The notes under the pieces are model-generated. The model had not been told where the DNA came from, ran no database searches, and worked only from the letters and a program-made list of their open reading frames with translations. A stretch of 64,000 nt of DNA, taken from the NCBI GenBank assembly GCA_002389045.1, contig DGNS01000011.1, positions 60,049 through 124,048 of the forward strand. The letters are read 5' to 3'. A program made the position numbers and the translations under genes. Position 1 is the stretch's first letter. Each line of letters begins with the position of its first letter. Positions 1 through 8,456 of this stretch are shown here, in pieces. Source of the stretch: Thiotrichaceae bacterium UBA4486. GTDB lineage: Bacteria > Pseudomonadota > Gammaproteobacteria > Eutrophobiales > Eutrophobiaceae.

Positions 1-283
1 CGGCATCCTCCTCGAAAACATTGATGGCATAGAACTTCAGTCCCTTACTGCGGTACTTGCGGTATATCACCTCGAGATGCGGCATCAGGGTCCTGCAATA
101 AGGACACCAGCTCGCCCAGAACAGCACCATCGTCACCTTGCCGGCACTGTCTTCATGGTAGTTTATAGTTTCGCCATCGGCGCTTTGCAGTGTCCAGTCC
201 GGTGCCGTGTCGTTGACAGTTACAGGAGCGGCATAAACATGCGGTATAAACAACAGTATTAACAGGAATATTCTGACATACAT
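1..283 (-). CDS. TlpA-like periplasmic thioredoxin, 3' end outside window
   Basis: Partial gene; about 94 codons are visible and the rest lies beyond base 1. The product opens with a signal peptide (about residues 1-18, ending VYA) and continues as a thioredoxin fold with the redox motif C60-P-Y-C63 in the context WASWCPYC. This is the TlpA/ResA pattern of a membrane- or periplasm-located disulfide reductase, used for example in cytochrome c maturation. GGAG lies just upstream of the chosen ATG. It follows the alarmone hydrolase gene on the same strand with about 60 bp between them. The specific substrate cannot be deduced. Confidence 0.85.
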   Translation of the reverse strand, partial: MYVRIFLLILLFIPHVYAAPVTVNDTAPDWTLQSADGETINYHEDSAGKVTMVLFWASWCPYCRTLMPHLEVIYRKYRSKGLKFYAINVFEEDA

Positions 284-342
284 CGGATGATCTCCGGGGT
301 TATAAAAATCGGGGAAATATCCGCACCGGAAGCGGGCGGACG

Positions 343-867
343 TCATGGTCTTTTTGCATACTGTTCATCAAACAGGCGCTGCAAACCCACGTGAACATTA
401 CCCAGATTATCAACCACGGCACGGGCCCAGTCGTAATATTCCCGGCGCCGTTCGATACTCCAGTCAGCCGGTGGAGTATCATGCATATCCCTGAGATTGC
501 AGATCTTGTCAGCCAGTTTCACCAGCCGTGCCGATTCCGAACTCGATGCCGCTTTTTGCACCTGGATTTGCTTGCGTTGCTGTTTTGGCAGGCTTTTATC
601 ATCTGTAACCTCCAGTACCAGGCCAAGGATGCGGGAACCGAACAGGTCTTCGATCTCTGCCGGTTGTGTATCGGTATCCTCGAGTACATCATGCAGAACA
701 GCCGCGATCAGGATTTCCGTATCCGTCATCCCACCTTCCACGGCGAGCAACCGGGCCACGGCAACGGGGTGATTGATGTAGGGTGTGTGTTCGGAATCCT
801 TGCGCCGCTGCATGCGATGACGGGTTGCGGCAAAATCGACTGCCTGTAACAACAGTGAAGCCGTCAT
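343..867 (-). CDS. MESH1-like HD-domain (p)ppGpp hydrolase
   Basis: A 174-residue single-domain HD phosphohydrolase resembling the hydrolase half of SpoT and the small alarmone hydrolase/MESH1 family. Visible motifs are H33-P, the HD pair H59-D60 followed by LEDT (63-66), and the VKLADKICNLRD block around D120 and N124, which supply metal and nucleotide ligands in this family. No synthetase, TGS or ACT domain is present, so it would only degrade pyrophosphorylated nucleotides. Its ATG overlaps the stop of the ABC ATPase gene by 4 bp (ATGA), so it is probably translationally coupled to a peptide uptake operon. NADPH or another pyrophosphorylated nucleotide is an alternative substrate. Confidence 0.85.
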   Translation of the reverse strand: MTASLLLQAVDFAATRHRMQRRKDSEHTPYINHPVAVARLLAVEGGMTDTEILIAAVLHDVLEDTDTQPAEIEDLFGSRILGLVLEVTDDKSLPKQQRKQIQVQKAASSSESARLVKLADKICNLRDMHDTPPADWSIERRREYYDWARAVVDNLGNVHVGLQRLFDEQYAKRP

Positions 868-2507
868 TTATCTTCGGTGCCGGTCCTGACCATCGGCACG
901 GCGGAAAGCAGTTTTCGGGTGTAACTGTGTGCCGGTGCATAGAGTACGTCTTCCACGGCACCCTGTTCGACAATCCGGCCCTGGTACATAACGGCAACAT
1001 AATGGGCCAGGTATTCAACGACGCCGATGTTATGGGTAATAAACAGGTAAGCCAGGCCGAGTCTCTGTTGCAGGTCATTCAACAGATCCAGGATCTGCGC
1101 CTGTACCGATACATCGAGAGCACTGGTAGGTTCATCACAGATAACCAGTTTCGGCTCGACTGCCAGCGCCCGGGCGATACAGATACGTTGACGCTGTCCG
1201 CCGGAGAATTCATGCGGATAACGCAACTTGTGTTCCGGTTTCATCCCCACATCGGTCAGAAGTTTGTCGATACGGTTCTGGCGGTCACTGCTGCCGGAAC
1301 CGATGCCCTGGGCCAGCATGCCTTCCTCGATGATATCGGCAATCATCATGCGCGGATTCATGGATGAATAGGGATCCTGAAAAACAATCTGCATGTCCGA
1401 GCGCCGTTTGCGCAAGGTGGCGGCATCGAGGCGGTTCAGATCCTCGCCATTAAAAACAATATTGCCGTCTGTCACTTCCAGCAACTGCAATATGCCCTTG
1501 CCCATGGTGGTCTTGCCGGAACCGGATTCGCCGACAATGGCCACGGTTTCACCGGCATAGAGTTCAATAGACACATCATCGACAGCCTGGACATGCCCGA
1601 CCACACGCTTGAACAGTCCTTTTCTTATCGGGTAATACACTTTCATATTGTCAACGGACAGTAACGGTTTACCGCTGCGATCAGGCATGGTCGCGGCTGT
1701 TTTTTCATCCCTGATGCGTTTGTCCCGGTTCGGCAGTGAATTGAACAGGTGAATGGAATATTCGTGTTCGGGTGACTTGAAAAAAGCATCACTGCCTTGC
1801 TGTTCGACAATCTGCCCCTTGTACATAACCGCGACGCGATCGGCCATAACCGAGGCAACGCCAAGATCATGGGTAATAAACAGGATCCCCATACCTGTTT
1901 TTTTCTGCAGGTCACGTAAAAGTTCGAGCACCTGTGCCTGGATTGTGACATCCAGCGCGGTGGTCGGCTCATCGGCGATCAGCAGGTCTGGTTCTCCGGC
2001 CAGGGCCATGGCGATCATGATGCGCTGCTTCATACCACCGGAAAACTGGTGCGGATACTCATGGACGCGCCGATCCGGTTCCGGGATACCGACGGCGTCC
2101 ATCAACTCGACTGCGCGCAGCAACTGATCACGGCCCTTGAGTCCCTTGTGCTGTTGCAGGGCCTCGCCGATTTGCTGTCCGGCAGTGAGGACGGGATTCA
2201 GGGAGGATTGCGGTTCCTGGAAAATCATCCCGATCCTGCCGCCACGGACATGGCGCATGGCCCGTTCAGACAGGGTAAACAGGCTGTCGCCGCCAAGCAG
2301 TATGTCGCCACCACTAATCCGGGCTGCCTGCGGTAACAGCCGCATGATGGACAGGGCAGTGATGGACTTGCCGCTACCGGATTCACCCAGCAGGACCACG
2401 GTTTCGCCCTGCCCGACGCTGAAGCTGACGTTATCGACCACGGCTTCAACTCGTTCACCACTGCCAAATTGCGTGGTCAGGTTGTTGACTTCAAGCAAGT
2501 GTGTCAT
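864..2507 (-). CDS. yejF: Peptide ABC transporter, fused double ATPase (YejF-like)
   Basis: A protein of about 547 residues containing two complete ABC ATPase domains in tandem (DppD-like then DppF-like), which energises import through the two permeases encoded upstream. Each half has a Walker A (GESGSGKS and GESGSGKT), an ABC signature (FSGGMKQRI and FSGGQRQRI) and a Walker B ending in DEPT. The oligopeptide-transporter C-terminal extension follows each nucleotide-binding domain. Length and architecture match YejF, the ATPase of the microcin C/peptide importer. I take the ATG at 2507 because a GAG lies 7 bases upstream; a GTG at 2516 directly after the YciA stop is an alternative. Confidence 0.93.
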   Translation of the reverse strand: MTHLLEVNNLTTQFGSGERVEAVVDNVSFSVGQGETVVLLGESGSGKSITALSIMRLLPQAARISGGDILLGGDSLFTLSERAMRHVRGGRIGMIFQEPQSSLNPVLTAGQQIGEALQQHKGLKGRDQLLRAVELMDAVGIPEPDRRVHEYPHQFSGGMKQRIMIAMALAGEPDLLIADEPTTALDVTIQAQVLELLRDLQKKTGMGILFITHDLGVASVMADRVAVMYKGQIVEQQGSDAFFKSPEHEYSIHLFNSLPNRDKRIRDEKTAATMPDRSGKPLLSVDNMKVYYPIRKGLFKRVVGHVQAVDDVSIELYAGETVAIVGESGSGKTTMGKGILQLLEVTDGNIVFNGEDLNRLDAATLRKRRSDMQIVFQDPYSSMNPRMMIADIIEEGMLAQGIGSGSSDRQNRIDKLLTDVGMKPEHKLRYPHEFSGGQRQRICIARALAVEPKLVICDEPTSALDVSVQAQILDLLNDLQQRLGLAYLFITHNIGVVEYLAHYVAVMYQGRIVEQGAVEDVLYAPAHSYTRKLLSAVPMVRTGTEDK

Positions 2508-2516
2508 CGGCTTCAC

Positions 2517-2912
2517 TCAATGCTCAAGTTCGGGTAATACCCTGGGTCTGCGCTGTTTATCCACGGCGACATAGGTCAGTTCCGCGGAGGTCACCCTCAC
2601 AGTCTGCCGGTGGGACGGATCACGGTTGGCAAACACATCCACCTTCACCGTAATGGACGTTCTGCCTGTTTTCACAACCTCGGCATAGCAACTGATCAGG
2701 TCACCGATAAAAACCGGTTCATGAAATTCAAAGGCTTTGGCGGCTACGGTCACAACCTGGCCTTCAGCCCGTTCAATGGCGACAATGGCGCCGGCTATAT
2801 CCACCTGCGACATGATCCAGCCCCCGAATATACTGCCACCGGCATTGGCATCCCTTGGCATCGCCACTATGCGCAGTACCGGCTGGATATGTTCAGGCAA
2901 TTCAGTCGTCAT
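2517..2912 (-). CDS. yciA: YciA-type acyl-CoA thioesterase
   Basis: A 131-residue hotdog-fold protein. The segment MPRDANAGGSIFGGWIMSQ closely follows E. coli YciA (MPADTNANGDIFGGWLMSQ), and the active-site Asp follows at VDIAGA. The family hydrolyses acyl-CoA in the cytoplasm and forms hexamers. I choose the ATG at 2912 because GGGAG lies about 10 bases upstream; the frame stays open to 2948 but that extension would lie inside the permease gene. It sits between the second permease and the ATPase of a peptide transporter, an unusual place with no obvious mechanistic link, although the position suggests co-transcription. Confidence 0.9.
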   Translation of the reverse strand: MTTELPEHIQPVLRIVAMPRDANAGGSIFGGWIMSQVDIAGAIVAIERAEGQVVTVAAKAFEFHEPVFIGDLISCYAEVVKTGRTSITVKVDVFANRDPSHRQTVRVTSAELTYVAVDKQRRPRVLPELEH

Positions 2913-2916
2913 GGTC

Positions 2917-4320
2917 TCAGTACTCCCGTATTCTCGGATCGAATGCATCTCTCACGGCATCGGCAAACAGGTTGGCGGCCAGCACCAGGCCGAGCATGAA
3001 CACGAACGCCGCACTCAATGACCACCAGACTACGGGTTCGCGCGCCATTTCCAGGCGGGCGCTGTTGATCATATTGCCCCAGCTGGACATGCTTGGATCG
3101 ACGCCGATATTGATATAGGCGAGTACCGCCTCGGCCAGGACCAGGGCACTGAAATCAAGTACGATTGTGATCATGACGATGTGCATAACATTGGGCAGGA
3201 GATGGCGTATCATGATCGTCACATGGCTGACACCGAACGCCTGTGCTGCCTGAACGTAATCGATTTCACGTAATTTCATGGTTTCCCCGCGCAACAACCG
3301 GCACAGCCCGGTCCAGCTCATGATACCGAGGATGACACAGAGAAAGAACAGCCTCAGATCGGCCCGGTGTGCATTGCTGGAAAAATCGCCGGAATGATTG
3401 CTCATATACACTTCCAGCATAAGTATGGCGGCCGCAATCAGTAATACCCCGGGGATGGAATTCAATGTCGTATAGATATACTGGATGATGTCATCGACCC
3501 AGCCACGAAAATAACCCGCCATGACGCCCAGCATCAGCGCGAACGGCAGCATGACCAGGGTCGTTAATGTACCGATCATCAAGCCGGTGCGAATGCTCTT
3601 GATGGCCTGGTAAAAAACATCCTGTCCGACCTTGTCGGTACCAAAAATATGGTAGTAATGTGAAAGATAAAAAGCCCAGACGAACAGGACCAGCACCGCG
3701 CCCAGGGTTAACAGAATCGTATGCCAGGGCAGTGCCGTTTGCCTGTGAACAATGTAACGCAATTGGCCGCTAATCGTCACGCCTGCGTTTCTCGCCAGAA
3801 CCATGACGATCATAAAACTGATCGTCATCCATACCAGCAAACCGGCGGCGATACCCGGTAGACTTTTCAGGAGAATATCCTGTCCACGGTTTTCCGGATC
3901 ATCGAGATGCGTGCCGCCGTGTTGCAACCGGGGGTACTCACGGGTTCGGGTGCCGTCCTCGTGATCGATGGTTTCCATGGCATAGGCATGGGTCGCAAAC
4001 GGCGCCGAATAGGTTTTTTCGGTCTGTTCCGGCAAATGTTTCAACAGCACGTCGAGTACACTGATTATCTCGTTCGAATAACGGCTTTCAGTGCTGTTCT
4101 GTGTCTCGACCCGCGGATGAAAGTGCATGGAGTCCAGCAAGCCGATAATAATATAAAACAGAAGCACGACCACGGCTGACATGGCCATCCCGTTACGACC
4201 GACCTGTCGCCAGGGCACACGCAGATGTTCATGCCGGCGGGCATACCAGATGAAGGCCGTTACCATCAGCAAGAGCAGGAAAATCAGGCCATCGGTGAGA
4301 AAGATTACCGGCATGGTCAA
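2917..4320 (-). CDS. yejE: Peptide ABC transporter permease (YejE-like)
   Basis: A 467-residue inner-membrane permease of the DppC/OppC class. An N-terminal membrane helix (about 6-25) is followed by two further helices flanking a soluble insertion rich in charged residues (about 75-145). The BPD_transp_1 core then begins with the GTLTTLVMLPFALMLGVMAGY region and includes the EAA-type loop (REIDYVQAAQAFGVSHVTI) that docks the ATPase. Length is longer than OppC and fits YejE. The frame can start at TTG 4320, overlapping the previous stop, with AGGA 10 bases upstream, or at ATG 4314. The charged insertion may help bind cargo, but that is a guess. Confidence 0.9.
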   Translation of the reverse strand: MTMPVIFLTDGLIFLLLLMVTAFIWYARRHEHLRVPWRQVGRNGMAMSAVVVLLFYIIIGLLDSMHFHPRVETQNSTESRYSNEIISVLDVLLKHLPEQTEKTYSAPFATHAYAMETIDHEDGTRTREYPRLQHGGTHLDDPENRGQDILLKSLPGIAAGLLVWMTISFMIVMVLARNAGVTISGQLRYIVHRQTALPWHTILLTLGAVLVLFVWAFYLSHYYHIFGTDKVGQDVFYQAIKSIRTGLMIGTLTTLVMLPFALMLGVMAGYFRGWVDDIIQYIYTTLNSIPGVLLIAAAILMLEVYMSNHSGDFSSNAHRADLRLFFLCVILGIMSWTGLCRLLRGETMKLREIDYVQAAQAFGVSHVTIMIRHLLPNVMHIVMITIVLDFSALVLAEAVLAYINIGVDPSMSSWGNMINSARLEMAREPVVWWSLSAAFVFMLGLVLAANLFADAVRDAFDPRIREY

Positions 4321-5294
4321 CTCAACCGGATCCTGGGATCAACGATGGTGTAGGAAATATCCGTCAGCAACAGGCCAAGAATATAGAGCACCGAACCGAG
4401 GAACACCATGGAACGGACGATGGCGAAATCCTGGTTATTAATGGCATCAATGGTATAGCTGCCCAGGCCAGGGATGGCAAAGAAGGATTCGGTGATCAGG
4501 CTGCCGATAAACAACATGGGCAGAATCACCACAACCCCGGTGAGGATGGGTATCAGGCCATTACGCAATACATGGCGGTAAAGAACGACAGTTTCCGACA
4601 GACCCTTTGCCCTGGCGGTACGGACAAAATCCTTACCCATCTCTTCCAGGAAAATCGTTCTGTACCAGCGGGTGCTGGAACCGATACTGCCGACCAGACC
4701 GACCAGCACCGGCAGGACAAGAAACTTGATCGCTTCCGTGCCCGTGTCATAGCCTGATATCGGCACCAGGTGCAATAGCTTGCCGACAAGATACTGCCCG
4801 CCGATGATATAAAACATGCTGGAAATGGACATCATGACCACGCACAGGACCACGCCCCAGGTATCGATATAGGTTGCCCGGAAAAAAGCCAGTGTCAGCG
4901 CGAAGGTGATGTAAACCAGTAAACCGATGATCAACGAGGGTACGGTTATGGCCAGGCTCGGCCACATACGTTGCGAGATATCGTAGCTGATATCGCGACC
5001 ACTGTCGGAACGGCCGAAATCAAACACGAACAGGCGCACGGAGTTCTCAAAAAAAATCGTTTCGGTGATCTTGCCGGCAGCAGCAGCGTCGCTGTTCCAT
5101 AACACCGGTTTGTCATAACCGTGGTCCGCTTTCCATTTTTCTATGGCTTCCGGCGTTACCCGTTTCTGGCCAAGCTGCATGCGGGCTATATCATCCGGTG
5201 TATTGACCACAAAAAACAGTACAAATGTAATTACGTTGACGCCGATGAGGATTGGAATCGCGTACAACATGCGACGAATGATATAGCTGATCAT
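4317..5294 (-). CDS. yejB: Peptide ABC transporter permease (YejB-like)
   Basis: A 325-residue permease of the DppB/OppB class, partner of the downstream YejE-like subunit. The start MISYIIRRMLYAIPILIGVNV is the classical first helix of this family. About six membrane segments follow, with an ATPase-docking loop around VRTARAKGLSE. The chosen ATG at 5294 overlaps the stop of the binding-protein gene by 4 bp; the longer open frame up to 5402 lies inside that gene and has no family similarity. The periplasmic loop carrying the motif RMQLGQKRVTPEAI is typical of YejB-like members. Confidence 0.92.
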   Translation of the reverse strand: MISYIIRRMLYAIPILIGVNVITFVLFFVVNTPDDIARMQLGQKRVTPEAIEKWKADHGYDKPVLWNSDAAAAGKITETIFFENSVRLFVFDFGRSDSGRDISYDISQRMWPSLAITVPSLIIGLLVYITFALTLAFFRATYIDTWGVVLCVVMMSISSMFYIIGGQYLVGKLLHLVPISGYDTGTEAIKFLVLPVLVGLVGSIGSSTRWYRTIFLEEMGKDFVRTARAKGLSETVVLYRHVLRNGLIPILTGVVVILPMLFIGSLITESFFAIPGLGSYTIDAINNQDFAIVRSMVFLGSVLYILGLLLTDISYTIVDPRIRLS

Positions 5295-7441
5295 CGTATG
5301 CTCCGCTCCACCCTGCGCTTGTAGAGAATAGCTGCCGGCAGCAGACTCACCAGCAGTACCAGTACAAGGATGATCACGGGAGTCCACACGGGACGGTTCC
5401 ATTCAGCCCTGAGTTTATTCCGCAAGGGCACGTCGATACGCTTGTATTTAAGCGTGTTGTTCGCCATCAGGTTGGGCTTCGCATTGTGGTACCAGCTGTG
5501 GTGCAGTGAATAGGCGAGCGGATGAAATCCCCACAACCACGGTGCGTCTCTGCGTGCTATCTCGATCATGTCATCGATGACCTGCTGCCGTTTCTCTCCG
5601 TTGGGCATGCTTTTCATGATATTAAACAGCCGGTCAAATTCGGGGTTTTCGTAGTTGGAAGCGTTTTCACCGTTGCTACCCACCTTGGCATTGGGACCGT
5701 AGAGCAGGAACATAAAATTTTCCGGGTCCGGGTAATCCGCGTTCCAGCCCCAGGTATAGATCTGCGCTGTTCCCTTGAGCATCTTTTCCTGGAACCGATT
5801 GTAATCGGTCGCCCTGATCACAAGGTTGATATTGAGTTTCCTGAACTGTTTGCGCAACCAGTCAAAATTGGCCTTCGAGCCCGGTCCGGCCGCGGGTGAA
5901 TCCAGGTACAGCACCAGCGGTTCACCTGTCCGCACATCGCGGCCGTTGCTGTAGCCGGCCTGTTCCAGCAATTCCAGCGCTTTTGCCACGGGTTTACGCT
6001 GTGCCCTGCCGTCCACCCAGTCATAAACATATGGATTGATCCCGGCCCTGCCCTCGCGATGCCCGAATATCCCCGGTGGCAACGGTCCCTGTGCCGGTTT
6101 GCCGCGGCCATTGGCGAATATGGATACGAATTCCTCGTAATCCACGGCGATGGAGACCGCGCGGCGCAACAGTCGCGCACGCTGTGAATCACCGCCGACC
6201 ACATCGTCTCGCATGTTGAAGCCCATATAAAATGTCGATGTTGTAACAGCGGTGAGCAGGTTGATATCACGCGCCCGCATCTCTTCGGTCAGCATCACTT
6301 CGCCACCGGAACCCACCCTGACGGCCTGGTCGAAGCTGTCGGAGACCAGGCCGGAAGTATCATAATAACCCTGCAAAAACTTGTTCCATGTCGGTATGGC
6401 TTCACGCTCGAGACTGTACACGGCCTTGTCGATGAACGGCATCGCGCGGCCGGCATCGCGTAACAACCCCGATTCCGCATCGCCCTCCTCGCCCTCTTCC
6501 GGATACAGTTCACCCCGGTAATTCGGATTGCGCTCCAGCACCATGCGCCGGTTGGGATTGTTTTCAGTCAGCATGAAGGGTCCCGTGCCGACAGGATACC
6601 AGTCCAGGGTGATATTCTGATCGCTCATGCCCGCTTGTGAATAAAACACATCGGCTTCCCAGGGCATCGGCGAGAAAAAATACATGGACAGCCAGTAGAT
6701 AAACTGCGGGTATTTTTGTTTCAGGACAATCTCAAAAGTAGTCTCATCAATCGCCCTGGCGCCCTTGAAATCGTAATCGTGAAGGTCGATATACTCTCCG
6801 GGATTGTCCTCATTGGCTGTTTTCAGTCTGGATGCCAGTTCATCCAGGCCGGCAATATACTTGCTCATGAGGCCGGCAATGGGCGAATGCACCCGTGGAT
6901 GCACCATGCGCTTGACCTGGTAGACATAATCCGCCGCCGTCAGCCTGCGGGTAGCGCTGTGCTCGAAATCATCCAGGGTATGCACGGCATTGATCGCCTC
7001 GGGGGACATGGAATGATAGCGGTATTCACCGCGGTCATCGCGCGCAAAGGCGGGATGCGGCTGAAAATGAATATCCGGCCTGATGCGGATGACATAGCGC
7101 ACCTGGGAGATCTCTTCAGCCGGGGCGTCCGCTGACAGAATCACCCCGTCGGCATTGTAATAGACCGGCTCGGGCATCTCCCGGGCCGTCAATGGCACCA
7201 ACTGGTAAGGGCGTTTGAGGAAATGATATTGCAGCGGTGGCTCGTAGATTTGCCCCAGGAAGACATATTCATTGGCACTGTAGGAGGCAACCGGATCGAG
7301 GTGCCTGGGCCGCTCCTCGAAGGAATCATAATAGATATTTTTATCCGACTCGCTGTCAGGATAGGGATTGTTCAGGGAACCCTCGCATGCGGACAGGAGT
7401 AAAACCGGGACAGCGAGAGAAACAAGAGACAAAAAGTTCAT
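5291..7441 (-). CDS. yejA: Extracellular solute-binding lipoprotein (family 5) of peptide ABC importer
   Basis: A 716-residue SBP_bac_5 protein, first gene of the transporter operon. The N-terminus has a lipoprotein signal with lipobox LLSAC (Cys19). The binding-protein body contains the family segments TGPFMLTENNPNRRM, FYMGFNMRD and YTWGWNADYPDPENF. Unusually, the C-terminus carries a hydrophobic helix (about 683-703, PVIILVLVLLVSLLPAAILY) followed by basic residues, so the protein may be anchored both by lipid and by a helix. The ATG is preceded by a divergent intergenic region shared with fabI. Peptides are the expected cargo; the symbol is by similarity of the whole operon to yejABEF. Confidence 0.85.
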   Translation of the reverse strand: MNFLSLVSLAVPVLLLSACEGSLNNPYPDSESDKNIYYDSFEERPRHLDPVASYSANEYVFLGQIYEPPLQYHFLKRPYQLVPLTAREMPEPVYYNADGVILSADAPAEEISQVRYVIRIRPDIHFQPHPAFARDDRGEYRYHSMSPEAINAVHTLDDFEHSATRRLTAADYVYQVKRMVHPRVHSPIAGLMSKYIAGLDELASRLKTANEDNPGEYIDLHDYDFKGARAIDETTFEIVLKQKYPQFIYWLSMYFFSPMPWEADVFYSQAGMSDQNITLDWYPVGTGPFMLTENNPNRRMVLERNPNYRGELYPEEGEEGDAESGLLRDAGRAMPFIDKAVYSLEREAIPTWNKFLQGYYDTSGLVSDSFDQAVRVGSGGEVMLTEEMRARDINLLTAVTTSTFYMGFNMRDDVVGGDSQRARLLRRAVSIAVDYEEFVSIFANGRGKPAQGPLPPGIFGHREGRAGINPYVYDWVDGRAQRKPVAKALELLEQAGYSNGRDVRTGEPLVLYLDSPAAGPGSKANFDWLRKQFRKLNINLVIRATDYNRFQEKMLKGTAQIYTWGWNADYPDPENFMFLLYGPNAKVGSNGENASNYENPEFDRLFNIMKSMPNGEKRQQVIDDMIEIARRDAPWLWGFHPLAYSLHHSWYHNAKPNLMANNTLKYKRIDVPLRNKLRAEWNRPVWTPVIILVLVLLVSLLPAAILYKRRVERSIR

Positions 7442-7563
7442 GAAATTGTTAAGATGTGGCTGTCGGTTTTATTCGTCTGGATGCATTATAAACAACTGCA
7501 CAAACAAGGTGTACAGTATACGCACACCGGCTAATAGACAACGTCAATACGGGATAATTCACT

Positions 7564-8346
7564 ATGGCATTACTTGAGGGGAAACGGGCACTGGTTGTGG
7601 GTGTCGCCAGCAACCGTTCCATCGCCTGGGGCATAGCCCAGGCGATGAAACGCGAGGGCGCCGAAATTGCACTCACCTATCAGAATGAAAAGCTGCGCGA
7701 ACGGGTGGAAAAATTTGCCGCGCAACTGGATACGGGCATTACCGTGCCCTGTGATGTAGCCGATGACAAGCAGATCCTGGATGTCTTCGAGCATCTCGAT
7801 GATTACTGGGACAGTCTCGATATTCTCGTGCATTCCGTCGCCTATGCGCCCAAGGAGCAGCTTGAGGGAGAATACCTGGAGAGCGTGACCCGTGAAGGTT
7901 TTCTCACCGCCCATGAAATCAGCTCCTACAGCTTCACCGCACTGGCCGATGCCGCCCGCCCGATGATGCGTAACAGCAAGGGTGCTTCCATGCTTACCCT
8001 GAGCTATATAGGCGCGGTCAGGGCCATGCCCAATTACAATGTGATGGGTGTCGCCAAGGCCAGTCTGGAAGCCAACGTACGCTATATGGCAGCCAGCCTT
8101 GGCCCCGAGAATATCCGGGTCAACGCTATCTCGGCCGGCCCGATACGGACCCTGGCAGCCTCGGGCATCAAGGGATTGAGGGAATTTCTCAACCAGGTTG
8201 AACAATACGCTCCGTTGCGCCGCAATGTGACCATTGACGAAGTCGGCAATGTCGGTGCCTTCCTGTGCTCCGATTACGCCTCGGCAGTGACCGGTGAAAT
8301 CACCTATGTGGATTGTGGCTACAATACCATTGGTGTAAGTATCTGA
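7564..8346 (+). CDS. fabI: Enoyl-[acyl-carrier-protein] reductase (NADH)
   Basis: A 260-residue short-chain dehydrogenase-fold enzyme that performs the last reduction in each cycle of fatty-acid elongation. The N-terminal glycine-rich stretch VVGVASNRSIAWGIAQ is the FabI variant of the NAD-binding motif, and the catalytic pair appears as Y-N-V-M-G-V-A-K (Tyr and Lys six apart) around residues 156-163. The ISAGPIRTLAASGI loop is the substrate-binding segment that triclosan contacts in other FabI proteins. Length equals the family norm. It is transcribed divergently from the peptide-transporter operon. Confidence 0.97.
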   Translation: MALLEGKRALVVGVASNRSIAWGIAQAMKREGAEIALTYQNEKLRERVEKFAAQLDTGITVPCDVADDKQILDVFEHLDDYWDSLDILVHSVAYAPKEQLEGEYLESVTREGFLTAHEISSYSFTALADAARPMMRNSKGASMLTLSYIGAVRAMPNYNVMGVAKASLEANVRYMAASLGPENIRVNAISAGPIRTLAASGIKGLREFLNQVEQYAPLRRNVTIDEVGNVGAFLCSDYASAVTGEITYVDCGYNTIGVSI

Positions 8347-8456
8347 CGCCAGCATCCGGTCCGGCACCGGCCACGTAAACGGTCCGGGTATTAAACTGTT
8401 CGCGAACAGGTCGATCACTTGCAAAAAAAGAGCCCTGACTTGCACATGTTTGTATC

